DNA of 57,052 nucleotides. Origin: Hymenochaete sp. R1. Taxonomy: Eukaryota > Basidiomycota > Agaricomycetes > Hymenochaetales > Hymenochaetaceae. The notes below the pieces were generated by a model. The model did not search any database. It was not told the origin of the DNA and saw only the letters and a program-made list of their open reading frames with translations. A program made the translations under genes and the position numbers. Of the stretch, positions 47,282 through 57,052 are shown in pieces; position 1 is the stretch's first letter; each line of letters opens with the position of its first letter. The DNA is taken from contig JAFREE010000155.1 of the NCBI GenBank assembly GCA_019400425.1, positions 1 through 57,052 on the forward strand, in the 5' to 3' direction.

Positions 47282-48187
47282 ATGTCCGGCAGCTCTTCGC
47301 GTCCAGGCGAGGAACGCGCTACACACAACGATGACCTCTCTCATTACAATAGAGCAGGGGATACTAATGCATGGATTGCGCCTGCTAGCAAGAGACCTGC
47401 CCCTGCGGATGACGGAACCCACGCGAACGACAACACTCCTCCCGCTTCCTCCAAGAAATATCGCGGCTTCTCCATTGGCGTTGCGAATTTCCGTATGTAT
47501 CACGAGAACCCCTTAATTATTAGCGCGCTTGGGAAAGCCGCGAATATAGGCAAGCTTGAATATACGAAGATCGAAACGGTTGAGAAGCAGCTGAATAGAA
47601 AGTATCAGAAGACTGGGCTGATTCAAAGTGTTGAAGAGCAAGTCGAGGCTCTCGATCTCAGACTGAAAGAGATCGAGGGCAGAGCAGAGGATGGAAAAGA
47701 GCGGAAGCGGATCCTTCATGGGCTGGGGACTTTGCGAGACCAAGTGGTCGCAGCAAAGAATTCCATTGCCTCAGCCCCTACGTCGTTGGGAGAAAGTTAT
47801 CCTGATGTCGTTTCAGCACTGAATCGGACTCTGGTAGGCCAGTTGAAATGGATAGATCATATTACAACGTTGAAGGAGCCTGACCAGGCAAGCGCCATTC
47901 ATGAGAAGCAAAGCGAGGTGGATCGCTTGGAAGCTGAGTTGCAGGCTGCCCGGGCTCAGCTTACCGAGTTGAAAGTACAACGAGGTGTCCTTTTCGAAAT
48001 TTACGATGTTGGAGACATGCTCTCGAAAGACTATGACAAACAGATTGTCAATGCTACCAACGTGCTCAAGGACGCGCAGAGGGCTCACGAGCGAGCCCCG
48101 TCCCCAGAAACGGAAAATACTCTTAATGCAGTGCAGCATAAGCTGAAAGTGATAACCTTACGCAAGAAACTGCTTACTGGAAACTAG
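47282..48187 (+). CDS. Intronless orphan protein B, coiled coil
   Basis: 301 residues uninterrupted, starting MSGSSSRPGEERATHNDDLS. The first 60 residues are polar and disordered-looking. The remainder is charged and heptad-like: SVEEQVEALDLRLKEIEGRA, then EKQSEVDRLEAELQAARAQ and LTELKVQRG, which indicates coiled coil. There is no signal peptide, membrane segment or recognised domain. Like orphan A it has no intron and a Ser-rich start, but I see no alignable core between the two. Confidence 0.7.
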   Translation: MSGSSSRPGEERATHNDDLSHYNRAGDTNAWIAPASKRPAPADDGTHANDNTPPASSKKYRGFSIGVANFRMYHENPLIISALGKAANIGKLEYTKIETVEKQLNRKYQKTGLIQSVEEQVEALDLRLKEIEGRAEDGKERKRILHGLGTLRDQVVAAKNSIASAPTSLGESYPDVVSALNRTLVGQLKWIDHITTLKEPDQASAIHEKQSEVDRLEAELQAARAQLTELKVQRGVLFEIYDVGDMLSKDYDKQIVNATNVLKDAQRAHERAPSPETENTLNAVQHKLKVITLRKKLLTGN

Positions 48188-48448
48188 ATTCTGACAATTG
48201 ATCAAAATACCTGTAGAGCATTAAAGATTTCCATATTTGCGTCTCAATAACTTCTGCTGCCCAACTCTTTCAAACCTTGATATGCGCACGTACTATATTT
48301 GATTTTATGCGTTCACATGCGTTGTTTATGAAAGTGAAGAGACGAACAGAACGCTACATAATACGTGACGCATCCGTCGGCAAAATGTCAGTTGGAATTA
48401 GATGGCATGAAATTACTTGTAAATGGACTTACATATTTTAAAATGATA

Positions 48449-51400
48449 TCAAGTTAAAACAGAGCGCTCTACCTTCTTCAATAACCCCTTCAATGTGTTA
48501 CTACTCCTATTACAGTTGCTTTCAAGCCAGCCTTCCAAGTCTCCCCTCAGCGACGCAAGTTCAGGGATCAGAGGAAGACATCCATCAGGGCGCACAAGAG
48601 TTGGATTGAGCAACGTATCAAACACTCTTGTCCATAGTTCGCCTTGCCAGTAACGTTTGAATGGGGCGGAGAGTTTGTATCGTTCGGGTTCTTCGGAAGG
48701 TGTGCCGACGACGGAATTGTCATCGAAATGCTTTCCAAAAAGCATGCAATGAATGATACTCGCGAGACCATAATAGTCCACTTCGTACGTCCATGGCCGA
48801 TTTTCGCGCAGCTCGAGCGCGTCGCAATCGGAAGTTTTCCAGTCTGCGACAAAGCGCTGACCCGAAGGATACATTTTCGTGTCAATTGCTCGCCCGAAAT
48901 CGATGACCTTGAGCCCCTTATAGCGCCAACCTCCATCACCATTAGTCTGATACATCCCTGACCAGGCGTTCGACCCCCCAGGGACATCGTCCAGCCTCAG
49001 TAGGCAGTTATCGATTTTAAGGTCTCCGTGGATGAAACCGCAACCGTGCATCGCTTCGACAAACTTTAGGAGCTCGATAGTGAAAAATATGACCAAAAGT
49101 TCGTCAAGGCATGCACCTTGCTGTGATACGCCGGCTTCTGCCGCTCGGTTGACAATATCGAGGAGAGTACCCTGACTGCACAGATCGAGGATCAAAAAGC
49201 TTTCGTCTCGAAAAGCGTAAAGCGTATGTGGATGGATGACGTGGTGGCGGAGACCTACAGGCAGAGCTGCATGTATTCGACGAAGTACATGGAACTCCCA
49301 TAAGTTACGCGGTTTCACTGCTTTTAGAGCATAAAATTGCACATCCTCGTCTTCATCGTCGTCGTCATTGTCCATCTCCATGTCGTCATCGTTTTGAAGA
49401 ATATTCAAATCTCGAACTTTAAAAACTACTCCAAATCCACCTTCACCAAGTTTGTCTGTGATGGAAAATTTTCGGTTTGGTAATGTAAGTTTGAAGATGC
49501 TCTCGTCCAAAGAGCTGGAAGATTTTCCGCTACTCCTTCGGGACTTTTTCCTAGCGAAGCTCTGTAAAGAGGCAAAACGCCCGGACTCCTCGTGCGTAAG
49601 ATCAATGAAGTCAGTCTCGGAGGGTATTAGCGAGAGTAAAGTGTTGACGATTTTGGGATCGGCTGGATTGCATGGATTTGATGGTTTGAATGAGGATGCA
49701 ACAGCAATTGCGTCAGCCAACGATAGCGTGCCGGTCCTTTCGACGAGATCTTCCTCATCATCTTCGCTGTCTTCAAGATCAATTACGTCTTCCTCGCCTT
49801 CAGCCTCATATTCTTCGCCTTGCACCAATTCTTGTGCCAGTTTCTCGGCTGCAGCTGCGGCTGCTCGTTCGTGCTCAAAAAGACCCTTTCCTTTATCAAT
49901 GACAGAGCTATTCGACTGGGATGGGGTGCTAAGTATCGTACGCGTCGTCATAGTGCACTCGAACGTTCGCTCAGCTATCGGAGTCATTACGTCGAACTGA
50001 CCAAATCTGCCTCCCAGAGGAGCCGTGTGAGGATCGTCGTCGTAGCATTGGTCCTGGACCTGGCCTGGGTCGTCTTGCTCTGCAAGATTATCGTCCGACA
50101 GCTCATCAGTATCGTTCTTATCTTCAATGGCTTCCAGTGGCTCTTCGAACTCTGAATCATCTTCAACACTTTCAGATTCTTCCTCCACTTCCTCCACTCC
50201 ACCTTCCGGATTATCTATAGCGACATGGGCCGAGCTTTCTGGAGCAAAGGCCGGAGATTGCCGTGAGCGTGAAAGAGGTGTAAATACTGCGTGTTGAGGG
50301 GCGGATGTACTCCGTCGGAAAACAGGGCCTTGAGAACTTTCGCTGGGCGGTGGCGGTTGGAAAGGAGCAGAAGAACTTGTTGTGAGAGGCTTCCTCGACT
50401 GAGCATCCGAGGAAAGCAAATTGTCCGGTGGTCGGCTGAATACTTTCGAACCGAAGAGACCACTCGCTGGTTGCCCACCGGGATCGCGGAACACTTGAAG
50501 AGGAGTTTGAGACTTCCCCCCATTTTGAGATCCTCCTACCTGGGGAGTGAAGACTTTCGAAAATACGCCAAGTTGCCGAGGGGCCTCTGACGGAATGGTC
50601 TTCTCTTCGTCCTCATCATTTGTCAAGTTACTTCCTTCCTTTGGAGAGCTTGATCCAGGCGTTGTTAAAACATCTTTCGCAGCAAGCGCTCTCCTCGTTC
50701 CTAAAGCATTTCGAGGTGTTGCATTTGATGGAACAGCGTCCATGAAAGGCTTAAACTTAATAAAAGTTAGTTGGGATTCTTTTCGCACGTATTTAATATC
50801 TGGACAAACCTTTTGCGGCGCAGCATTTTCTTTCTTGACATCTTCGTCCACGAAAGGTTTAAATGCTGCTTCATGTATACGATAAGTGAACGTTCCCCGG
50901 GTCAACAAATAGTACCCACTTGAGGCTTTGCCAGTAACCCTCTCTCCCTCGCCTGCGTCTTCCGTTATCTTGCGCAAATTATTCCGAGATTGAGACGCTA
51001 GCAAAAGCTCAAGCTTCTTGACCGGAGCATGTTTACTACCGAGGGCAACCTTTGCCATCTTAATACTCTTCTCCGGCGAGTTGTACATGCCAAATACGTC
51101 TTTAAGCGCTTCCTTCGTGTTTATCGTCACTGTCGGCTCTGTAGCAAGTTGGGCTGTCATGTTGGTATTCATTCGTAGCATATTGGTCCGAGTTGAGGGC
51201 CTCGTTCCATCATCATTGGCCTCGAAACGAGTCTCCTTCGGTTTCGTAGACGGACCTGCTTCTGCAGTTGGAGGTGGGCCCCACTTCTTATTCAACAATC
51301 CGAGTGATGCCGCACGAGCCTCTTGGATACAATACTCCTTCCCATCCTTAAAAAGCAACGATAAATCAAAACGGTACTTCTCCGTTTTCTTTCCAGGTTC

Positions 51401-52235
51401 AGAGGGAGAGCTGACAGCCGCCCTCATGTAAGCGTATGGATCGCTAGCGATTCTTGGCTGTGTTTCCTTCACTTCAGCCTGAGATGGCATTGACGAGGAG
51501 ATTCCCGTCTTTAATTTTGTATCAGCAGAGGATCGCTTCGTGACGATATTCCTTAGGGGATTGCGGTAGAACTTTGCCCCAGCAGAGGTAGCCTATAATC
51601 GATTGTGCTATCAGTTACGCGACAAGTTTCATCTCGATATTAGACAAACCTCGTGGTCGGGAATGTGAGGGGCTTTTCTCGACGAAGCTAAGGTAGTCTT
51701 CGAGGTGACTCGTTGCTGAAACTCTTTGTGGCGTTTCTTCAGACGATCAGCTCCCCTGTGACTCCGTGAAATTCCAAGACGATAAGCTTCTTCAGCCTCT
51801 CGAAATCTGCAGCCGCCCCATCAAACAATCTGAGCGGAAAACAGAGAACGGATATACATACCTATTCTGAAATTCAAGAGACAAGGCATAATCATCGTAC
51901 AGTTGTGCATGAATAGTCCCGATGCCTCTTTTAAGCATATATACGTAGATAAGATCCGCTTTCTCCACACGCTGGGCATACGATAGCCAAAGCTTTGTGT
52001 ATCGAAGATCATCTTTGTATCCGCGGTCGTCTTTGAACGCGCGAAGGGCTTCTTCAAGTGAAACCAAAATCTCCAGATCAAAAACGCCTCCTTCCTGTTC
52101 TTCTTGTTCAAAAAGCCAGTTCACGTAGCGTTCGTAGGGTGCAAGAGGATCGTCCTCCTCTGAGCTAATTTGCACGCGTAACTTCTCCCGCTGCTTGAGT
52201 ATCTTGGACTTTGAGCTTGATGACGAAGGGTCCAT
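48449..52235 (-). CDS. BUB1: Spindle-assembly checkpoint kinase Bub1
   Basis: About 1206 residues in four exons: 52235-51862, 51806-51650, 51592-50810 and 50755-48449. The N-terminus is a Mad3/Bub1 TPR domain: PLAPYERYVNWLFEQEE, YTKLWLSYAQRVEKADLIY, YVYMLKRGIGTIHAQLYDDYA and FREAEEAYRLGISR. A middle region contains TFTYRIHEAAFKPFVDED, a possible Bub3-binding (GLEBS) segment, directly followed by a KEN box (KKENAAP). A long acidic, Ser-rich linker leads to the kinase domain (from about residue 865): GEGGFGVVF glycine loop, YALKAVKP lysine, FIHGDLKIDNCLL catalytic loop and VIDFGRAID with DFG. All catalytic residues are present, so it is a kinase and not a Mad3-type pseudokinase loss. It acts at kinetochores to delay anaphase. 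A 54-nt stop-free intron at 50809-50756, with a CTAAC branch site, is inferred inside the large open frame. Confidence 0.92.
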
Positions 52236-52553
52236 GTGAGTGTCAGGTTAGGGTATGGTTCAAGAGGGTTTCATTTCGGCGTTGACACGCGACCGGCATT
52301 TTCAACAAATTCGACGCGTCTTGTCACGTGCGAGGGCGCGTGATAATTTATCATTTTATCATTATTTATGAAATGGCTTCAAAATGAAGTTTCATTCCGC
52401 AGGTCTGACTTCAAGAACTTCTTCATTTCTTCACAGGATAGTACATGCAAATGTACGCTAAAGTACAGCATATTGAGCTAGCATATAATAGGCTACTAAT
52501 AAGCACACATCATTACTCCCCACGATAATGCAAAGCTTTTTATACAAAACAAA
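52236..52553 (-). promoter_or_regulatory. BUB1 promoter with an MCB-type site
   Basis: 318 bp between the AKR stop and the BUB1 start. It contains the palindrome ACGCGT at 52314-52319, identical to the MluI cell-cycle box bound by MBF in yeasts, about 79 bp upstream of the ATG, and CACGTG at 52325-52330. AT-rich TTTATCATT repeats follow. Confidence 0.45.
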
Positions 52554-53856
52554 CTACAACCTAGCCATATTGATTGGCCAGAAGCTTCGCTGTCGCTCCC
52601 CTTTCCATTTTTCCAGAGGAAGCGAGTCCTCACACGAGAGGAACTGGCTTGGGTACCGCTCACCTACGACGTCTGCAGCCTCGACTATCGCTCTTATCTT
52701 TCGAGTGTCCTCGACGCCGAGTTTGATCTCAGCCGCACGCGCGTTCTCTTCGAGACGAGAAGCGCTGCGACACCCAGGAATGGGTACGTCTTTTTTACGA
52801 TGGTTACCATTGCCCGTGACGTACCGAATAATCGCCAAATACTCACAGGTAGGGTGCTCCGAGAGGATCCAAGCTAGGGTGATTTGCGAATTGGTAGCAT
52901 TGTGTTTTTTCGCGACTTCGAACAGCTGGTCCACGATCTTCAAATTATGGATGAAATTCGCCTCGGAGAATCGGGGCATGGCGAGGCGAAAGTCATCTTT
53001 CTCAAAATCATCCCGAGATCGAAACCTTTGGAGGGGTCAAGAATTATAAGAACACTCCAGTCGTCAATGTAGAATAAAATTCACCTTCCACTAACCAACC
53101 CACGACCGAGAGGGCTATATGGTACTATAGCAACGCCTTCCTCTTCACAAAACCTCGCGAGTCCGTTCTTTTCGATGTAGAGCTCGAAGGGACTGTACTC
53201 TACCTGGCAGGCTATGACCTTCTTGCCGATTCCTGGCACTGAACGAGCTCGGCGAACATAGTCTGCGCTACACTCGCTCAAGCCAATCCACTTGATCACA
53301 CCAGTCTCGACTGGCTCACGCAGTACTTCCATCACGACTTCGACAGGAACATCTGGATCAACACGATGTTGGTAGTACAAATCGATGTAGTTTGTATTGA
53401 GCAAACGAAGGGAGCGAGAGAGAGCCTTTCGTATGTAGGATGGCTTCGAGATAGCACTTGTTGCTGACGCACTCCTATCTGGGTCAAATGCCCCGAACTT
53501 CGTTGCGAGAAAGATTTCCGATCGCCTATCTGTCGTCATAAACCACTTCCCAATGGTTTCCTCCGCTACACCGGACGTGAGAATCTAATACGAGGTGATT
53601 AAGAAACACATACACGTTCCATAGGAATCAGAGGTGTCCCAGAATGTGACTCCCCGATCAGCAGCATAGTCTAACGTCTCCATCGCTTTCTTCTCGTCAG
53701 TCCGTCCATACCACGCTCCGATACCTGGTTAAATATCAGTCGCATGTAGACAAGGATAACTTTGCATGACCTGCCCATAGCACCTAATCCGATCGCGCTG
53801 ACCATAGGTCCATCCTTTCCCAATTGTCGCTTCGGCACCTGTTTAGTATTCTTCAT
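52554..53856 (-). CDS. Aldo-keto reductase
   Basis: 362 residues in five exons: 53856-53775, 53724-53614, 53565-53085, 53025-52847 and 52789-52554. This is an NADP-dependent TIM-barrel oxidoreductase. The catalytic tetrad is visible: Asp and Tyr in FWDTSDSYGTSEETIGKWF, Lys in LATKFGAFD, and His in DLYYQHRVDP. Other family marks are AIGLGAMG, VIKWIGLSECSADYVRRA, VEYSPFELYIEKNG, VPYSPLGRGLVSGR and the cofactor-site VPIPGCRS. It resembles the YakC/AKR13-type reductases of fungi; the substrate cannot be told. The first intron (53774-53725) needs a GC donor (ATGG/GCAGGT) to keep AMG joined to IGAWYGR; the nearby GT would break the frame. Confidence 0.9.
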
Positions 53857-54650
53857 TATTGACTCACTTATGAAGGTAGGAGTAGAAGGGATTGAAATGC
53901 TACCTCTGGCCCCACTTCACCTGGTTTATATAGTTCTGCGGTGCTCGTCAATGTATGCTCCCCTTTAGTCGTACCGAGGGGTGGCATACACTCCGGTTTC
54001 AACAAGGGGGCAGGGTCGACACGGTGTGTCCTCGTTGATAAGAGCAAACCGTCGGCACGGCCTGAGTAGCTTGTCAATGGATAATGCTAGTTGAGAATGA
54101 AAATGAATTCAGGAACAGCGACTCACGGCAACGTTCCATACCTCTTTCATGAAACGTCATTTTTGGAGATCAGGTGCCCTGTAAAGCGATATGCATCCCT
54201 AATCCACCGCTCGGCATACGCAGGCAGAATGCCAAAGAGTAATTGTTTTGTCTCCAAAGTATATGTTCTGGTAACAGTAGGAAGCCGAGTTCGGGGCCAT
54301 CAATCAAGATTGATGCTGGTGCTTCAGCGGTCCAGCCATGACATACAAACCTCCGAATGACCTGATGGACCTGGTCAGCCTGAATTCTACCGATATTCAA
54401 ATTCTCGCGTACCAGCCGTGTTTGGATGAAATCGACATAAGCGAGTCGCAACACGTTTAGTTGTGCTTCCGTAGATCAAGGGGCAGCTTTGCTTTGGCAA
54501 AAGTTGCTAGGCTGGTGCTCACCCATCCGCGGATTCTACCATTCTTTCTTTCAGCCTTCGCCTTCGACTTAGACTTAGGCACTGCTTTCTGAACATTCTC
54601 CGCGAAGCCAAAGTCATGGCAACCGGAGATCGGTATGATCGGAGAGAAAA

Positions 54651-54663
54651 GGGGGGGGGGGGG
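54651..54663. repeat. G13 homopolymer
   Basis: Thirteen consecutive G on the plus strand. Confidence 0.85.
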
Positions 54664-55047
54664 CAGGATGGGCTTTTTATCAGTCTTTCCGGAGATGAAA
54701 AGAAGTCCGAATTGTTAGTGTAGCACTCTTCAGAGATCCAAACATGCGCGATACCGATACTGGCGTAAGTCGCGCTGCCCTTCGTAACATCATCTTCCCT
54801 GCGAAGTTTGAGCCAGATAGGACGGACTTTTGAAAAAGCGAAGGTGAAAGAGTCGGGCATCATACTCTGTCAACATCAGCCCTGGAAGGGAAGGATTCCT
54901 GTATGTCCAAGATGCATGCAGCAATGTCAATGATCATATGCTCAGAAGGCAGAGACGAAGAAGTAACGTATACCACTGACTTAATTATCCGCGGGGGATG
55001 GAGCTGGACGGTTCACCAGCGATTGAACCAGTACTCTTCCTCCTCCT

Positions 55048-55060
55048 CCCCCCCCCCCCC
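55048..55060. repeat. C13 homopolymer
   Basis: Thirteen consecutive C on the plus strand, preceded by CTCCTCCT. Confidence 0.85.
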
Positions 55061-56123
55061 TTCCTTCCCGTGGTAGGGTCGTCGAGAAGACGCAGAAATT
55101 TTGCACGGGCTATAAGATAGTATTGACCTTGTCGAGTGACGGGATTACAACCTATCTGTGGAATAGTAACGGCGCCTTGATAGTGAATTGAATGAGACAC
55201 GCGCTATCCAATCTACCGCGCATTCAAGGCTTTCACTGGTTGGAGCGAAGTGTTGATGAAACTTTCATTCCGGCATCGGGATTCTCAGGACGCTGGCAGT
55301 TCAACTCGATATGGAGCATGCAATACGGCGGCGAGTTGCGGCGGATCAAAGGAGCGAAGGTCAATAGATATCACTGAAATGCTTCTGTCCAGATACAAAG
55401 ACCATGGAACCTGTGGACGACCTGAAAGCAGCACGGGTCGTTCCGTAACATATCAAGGGCTTCCAGTGCCATAAAATCTGTGATGTGACAGCAGTATGTC
55501 TATAGCTAAAAAAACAAAGTTATCAGACGTGGGTAAATATGAAAATAAGTAAGACAGACCTGAGAGTCTTAACTATACAACAGTCAGAACTCAGCATTGT
55601 CATTCTGTTACTTGAAAAGCAAGATGTATATTGACTCGCACACCGCATTCTCAGAGTGAGGTCCACAAGATCCCCTAGCATAGTTAGACAACTCAGCTGT
55701 GGTAGTTTGGAATATCACAGTTGCTGAAAATTCAGGGATAGAAATGTTTAGCGGCAGAGTACACTGGCAACCGAGCGGGGAGATGGACGATTGAATGGCG
55801 AAAGGTCTAACTCAAGGCCCCTGTAACATCGTTGATGCACGAATTGTTGAGCAATGATGTCGTAGATAATAAGACCTTTGTTGTTGGACGCAAAGAGGAA
55901 ATTTACTTGAGCATAACCGTCGCATACTCAGGCTGCGAGAGAAAGCTTGACACGAACAAGCCTGGTGGTTCAAATTCACCCAGAAATTGACGCGCCTTTT
56001 CCTTTTTCGTATGTGATCGACACAGCAACGCGTCGCGCTTCTCAAACTTGGTCGTCCATTCTGTCTTGAAGCTACTCAGAGTTCTCCCAAGTGCATCACC
56101 GGCGGTGACTAAGGCAGCTGGAG

Positions 56124-57052
56124 ATGGAAGCCCCAAAGATCACAAAGTGAGTATATCTATTCCTACAATCACTAGAAGTCCTTCTAACGAGGTCCTGAAG
56201 GAAAAGAAAATTCACGGACAAGTCGTTGCCTTCGGCCTTACATACGTCCGAGTTCATCGAGTCCAAGTTCTACCAGCAACTTCTAGACGCCGAAAAGAAA
56301 CTCGACTGGACAATCTCGCGCAAGCGTGTAGAGATCCAAGATGCTCTCGGAAAACCAATCTCTGTAAGTCCGCCGCCCTCACGCCATGTATCTCGTTCTT
56401 TAACCCAACAAATCACGAAACCGAACCCTATCTAGATAAACAGGACCGTCCGCATCTTCCTCAGCCACACCGTCTCCGACCAGCCATGGCAGAACGGCGG
56501 GAACCCCTCGTCAGAGCAGCCAAACTTCGAGACAGGCCAGGGTATTCCCTCTTGGGCGCTCAAGATCGAAGGAAGGATGCTCGAACCTGCGACCCGTTCC
56601 AAGGAGAAGCCTGCCCAAAAGCGTTTTTCGCAGGTCGTGAAGAGTATTGTCGTTGACCTCGAACGGGACCCCGAGCTGTATCCCGACGGAAACACCGTTG
56701 AAGTAGGTTGTGTGCTGCTTTTTGGTTCCACCAAACATACGTGACTCTCGGGCTAATATCAACGTCTATAATATAGTGGCGACGTCCTCAAGTTGCTCCT
56801 CCAGCAGCAGCACCCGCATTGGACGGGTTCACGGTCCGCCGAACAGGCGACTCGCCCACCAAAATCCGCGTATTGGTATATCTCGACAATTACCCCGACA
56901 ACTACAAAGTGCGACCAGACCTGGGTACTCTACTAGACGTCAAAGAAGATGGCCGCCTCGCGATCGTTTCTGCCCTATGGAATTACATCAAAATCAATAA
57001 TCTGCAGGATAAAGTGGACAGACGGGTCATCAGGCTTGACGATAGCTTGAAA
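56124..57052 (+). CDS. SNF12: SWI/SNF-RSC subunit Snf12/Rsc6 (SMARCD family), partial
   Basis: Cut by the right edge. Four exons fit: 56124-56146, 56201-56363, 56436-56702 and 56777 onward. SMARCD proteins are core subunits of SWI/SNF-class chromatin remodellers in the nucleus. The opening MEAPKIT-KKRKFTDKSLP leads into EFIESKFYQQLLDAEKKLDWTISRKRVEIQDAL, the conserved SMARCD helix. A beta-rich stretch follows (NRTVRIFLSHTV, IPSWALKIEGRMLEP, FSQVVKSIVVDLERDPELYP, VEWRRP), then LDGFTVRRTGD and the start of the SWIB domain (LGTLLDVKEDGRLAIVSALW-NYIKINNLQD). An in-frame stop lies just before the ATG, so the N-terminus is short unless an upstream exon exists. Confidence 0.88.

Larger units (their letters stand above)
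53857..56123 (-). other. Unresolved region with possible exons of a hypothetical gene
   Basis: Minus-strand open frames at 55200-54985, 54863-54519 and 54454-54170 look protein-like: YYLIARAKFLRLLDDPTT, FTFAFSKVRPIWLKLRRED, and HQVIRRFVCHGWTAEAPAS with ILIDGPELGFLLLPEHIL. A possible start is the ATG at 55472 (MALEALDMLRND). A further frame at 56136-55903 (GEFEPPGLFVSSFLSQ) lacks an ATG. I could not join these by credible splice sites into one protein and recognise no domain, so this may be one real hypothetical gene, a decayed one, or two. The stretch holds opposite-sense homopolymers at 54651-54663 (G) and 55048-55060 (C). Confidence 0.3.

Noticed and set aside
48449..53856. BUB1 and AKR as a functional cluster
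   Set aside because: They are merely tandem with 318 bp between; one is a checkpoint kinase and the other a general oxidoreductase, with no shared pathway evident.
55965..55990. GGTGGTTCAAATTCACC, resembling a tRNA T-arm
   Set aside because: No upstream D arm or anticodon arm fits, and pairing includes a mismatch-like G-T end.
1..57052. CRISPR array, integrated virus or biosynthetic cluster
   Set aside because: No direct-repeat array, no viral structural or replication genes, and no PKS, NRPS or terpene synthase was seen.

Overview
The window is nuclear DNA from a filamentous basidiomycete, most likely an Agaricomycete. Its genes are cut by many short (about 50-80 nt) GT-AG introns and packed closely on both strands. 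The best-resolved products are fungal: a PalA/Rim20 pH-signalling scaffold, a Zn2Cys6 transcription factor with a DNA-binding domain resembling PriB, a GH5 exo-beta-1,3-glucanase, and a basidiomycete-type GPI-anchored aspartic protease. I rebuilt exon structures by hand from reading frame, splice sites and conserved protein motifs, so coordinates give the start-to-stop span including introns.

Layout. Positions 1-4080 hold a non-LTR (LINE) retrotransposon on the minus strand, with its gag-like ORF1 complete and its ORF2 ending inside the reverse transcriptase. From 4.6 to 16 kb are three housekeeping genes: palA/RIM20 (minus), the tRNA exporter LOS1/XPOT (plus) and cullin-3 (plus). From 16.3 to 20.4 kb are a small secreted protein of unknown function and an ER-lumenal DnaJ chaperone (SCJ1/ERdj3 type) ending in KDEL, both minus. 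A 376-bp hAT-type MITE sits 61 bp upstream of the chaperone start codon. From 21.1 to 28.5 kb are the aspartic protease (plus), an F-box protein (minus) and a large single-pass membrane protein of unknown function (plus). From 30.4 to 36.4 kb are the transcription factor and the glucanase (both plus). A 4.4-kb stretch without a convincing gene follows. From 40.8 to 48.2 kb are a Ras GTPase-activating protein (minus) and two intronless orphan genes (plus). From 48.4 to 53.9 kb are the spindle-checkpoint kinase BUB1 and an aldo-keto reductase (both minus). The right end holds poorly resolved coding fragments and the 5' part of the SWI/SNF-RSC subunit SNF12/Rsc6 (SMARCD family), cut by the window edge.

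The genes do not form a metabolic cluster or an evident defence system. They are mostly conserved core genes (nuclear export, ubiquitin ligase, ER folding, Ras, checkpoint, chromatin) with secreted or cell-wall functions between them. The less ordinary features are the MITE in the chaperone promoter, microexons in cullin-3, two GC-AG introns, altered active-site motifs in the aspartic protease, and the pair of intronless orphan genes.
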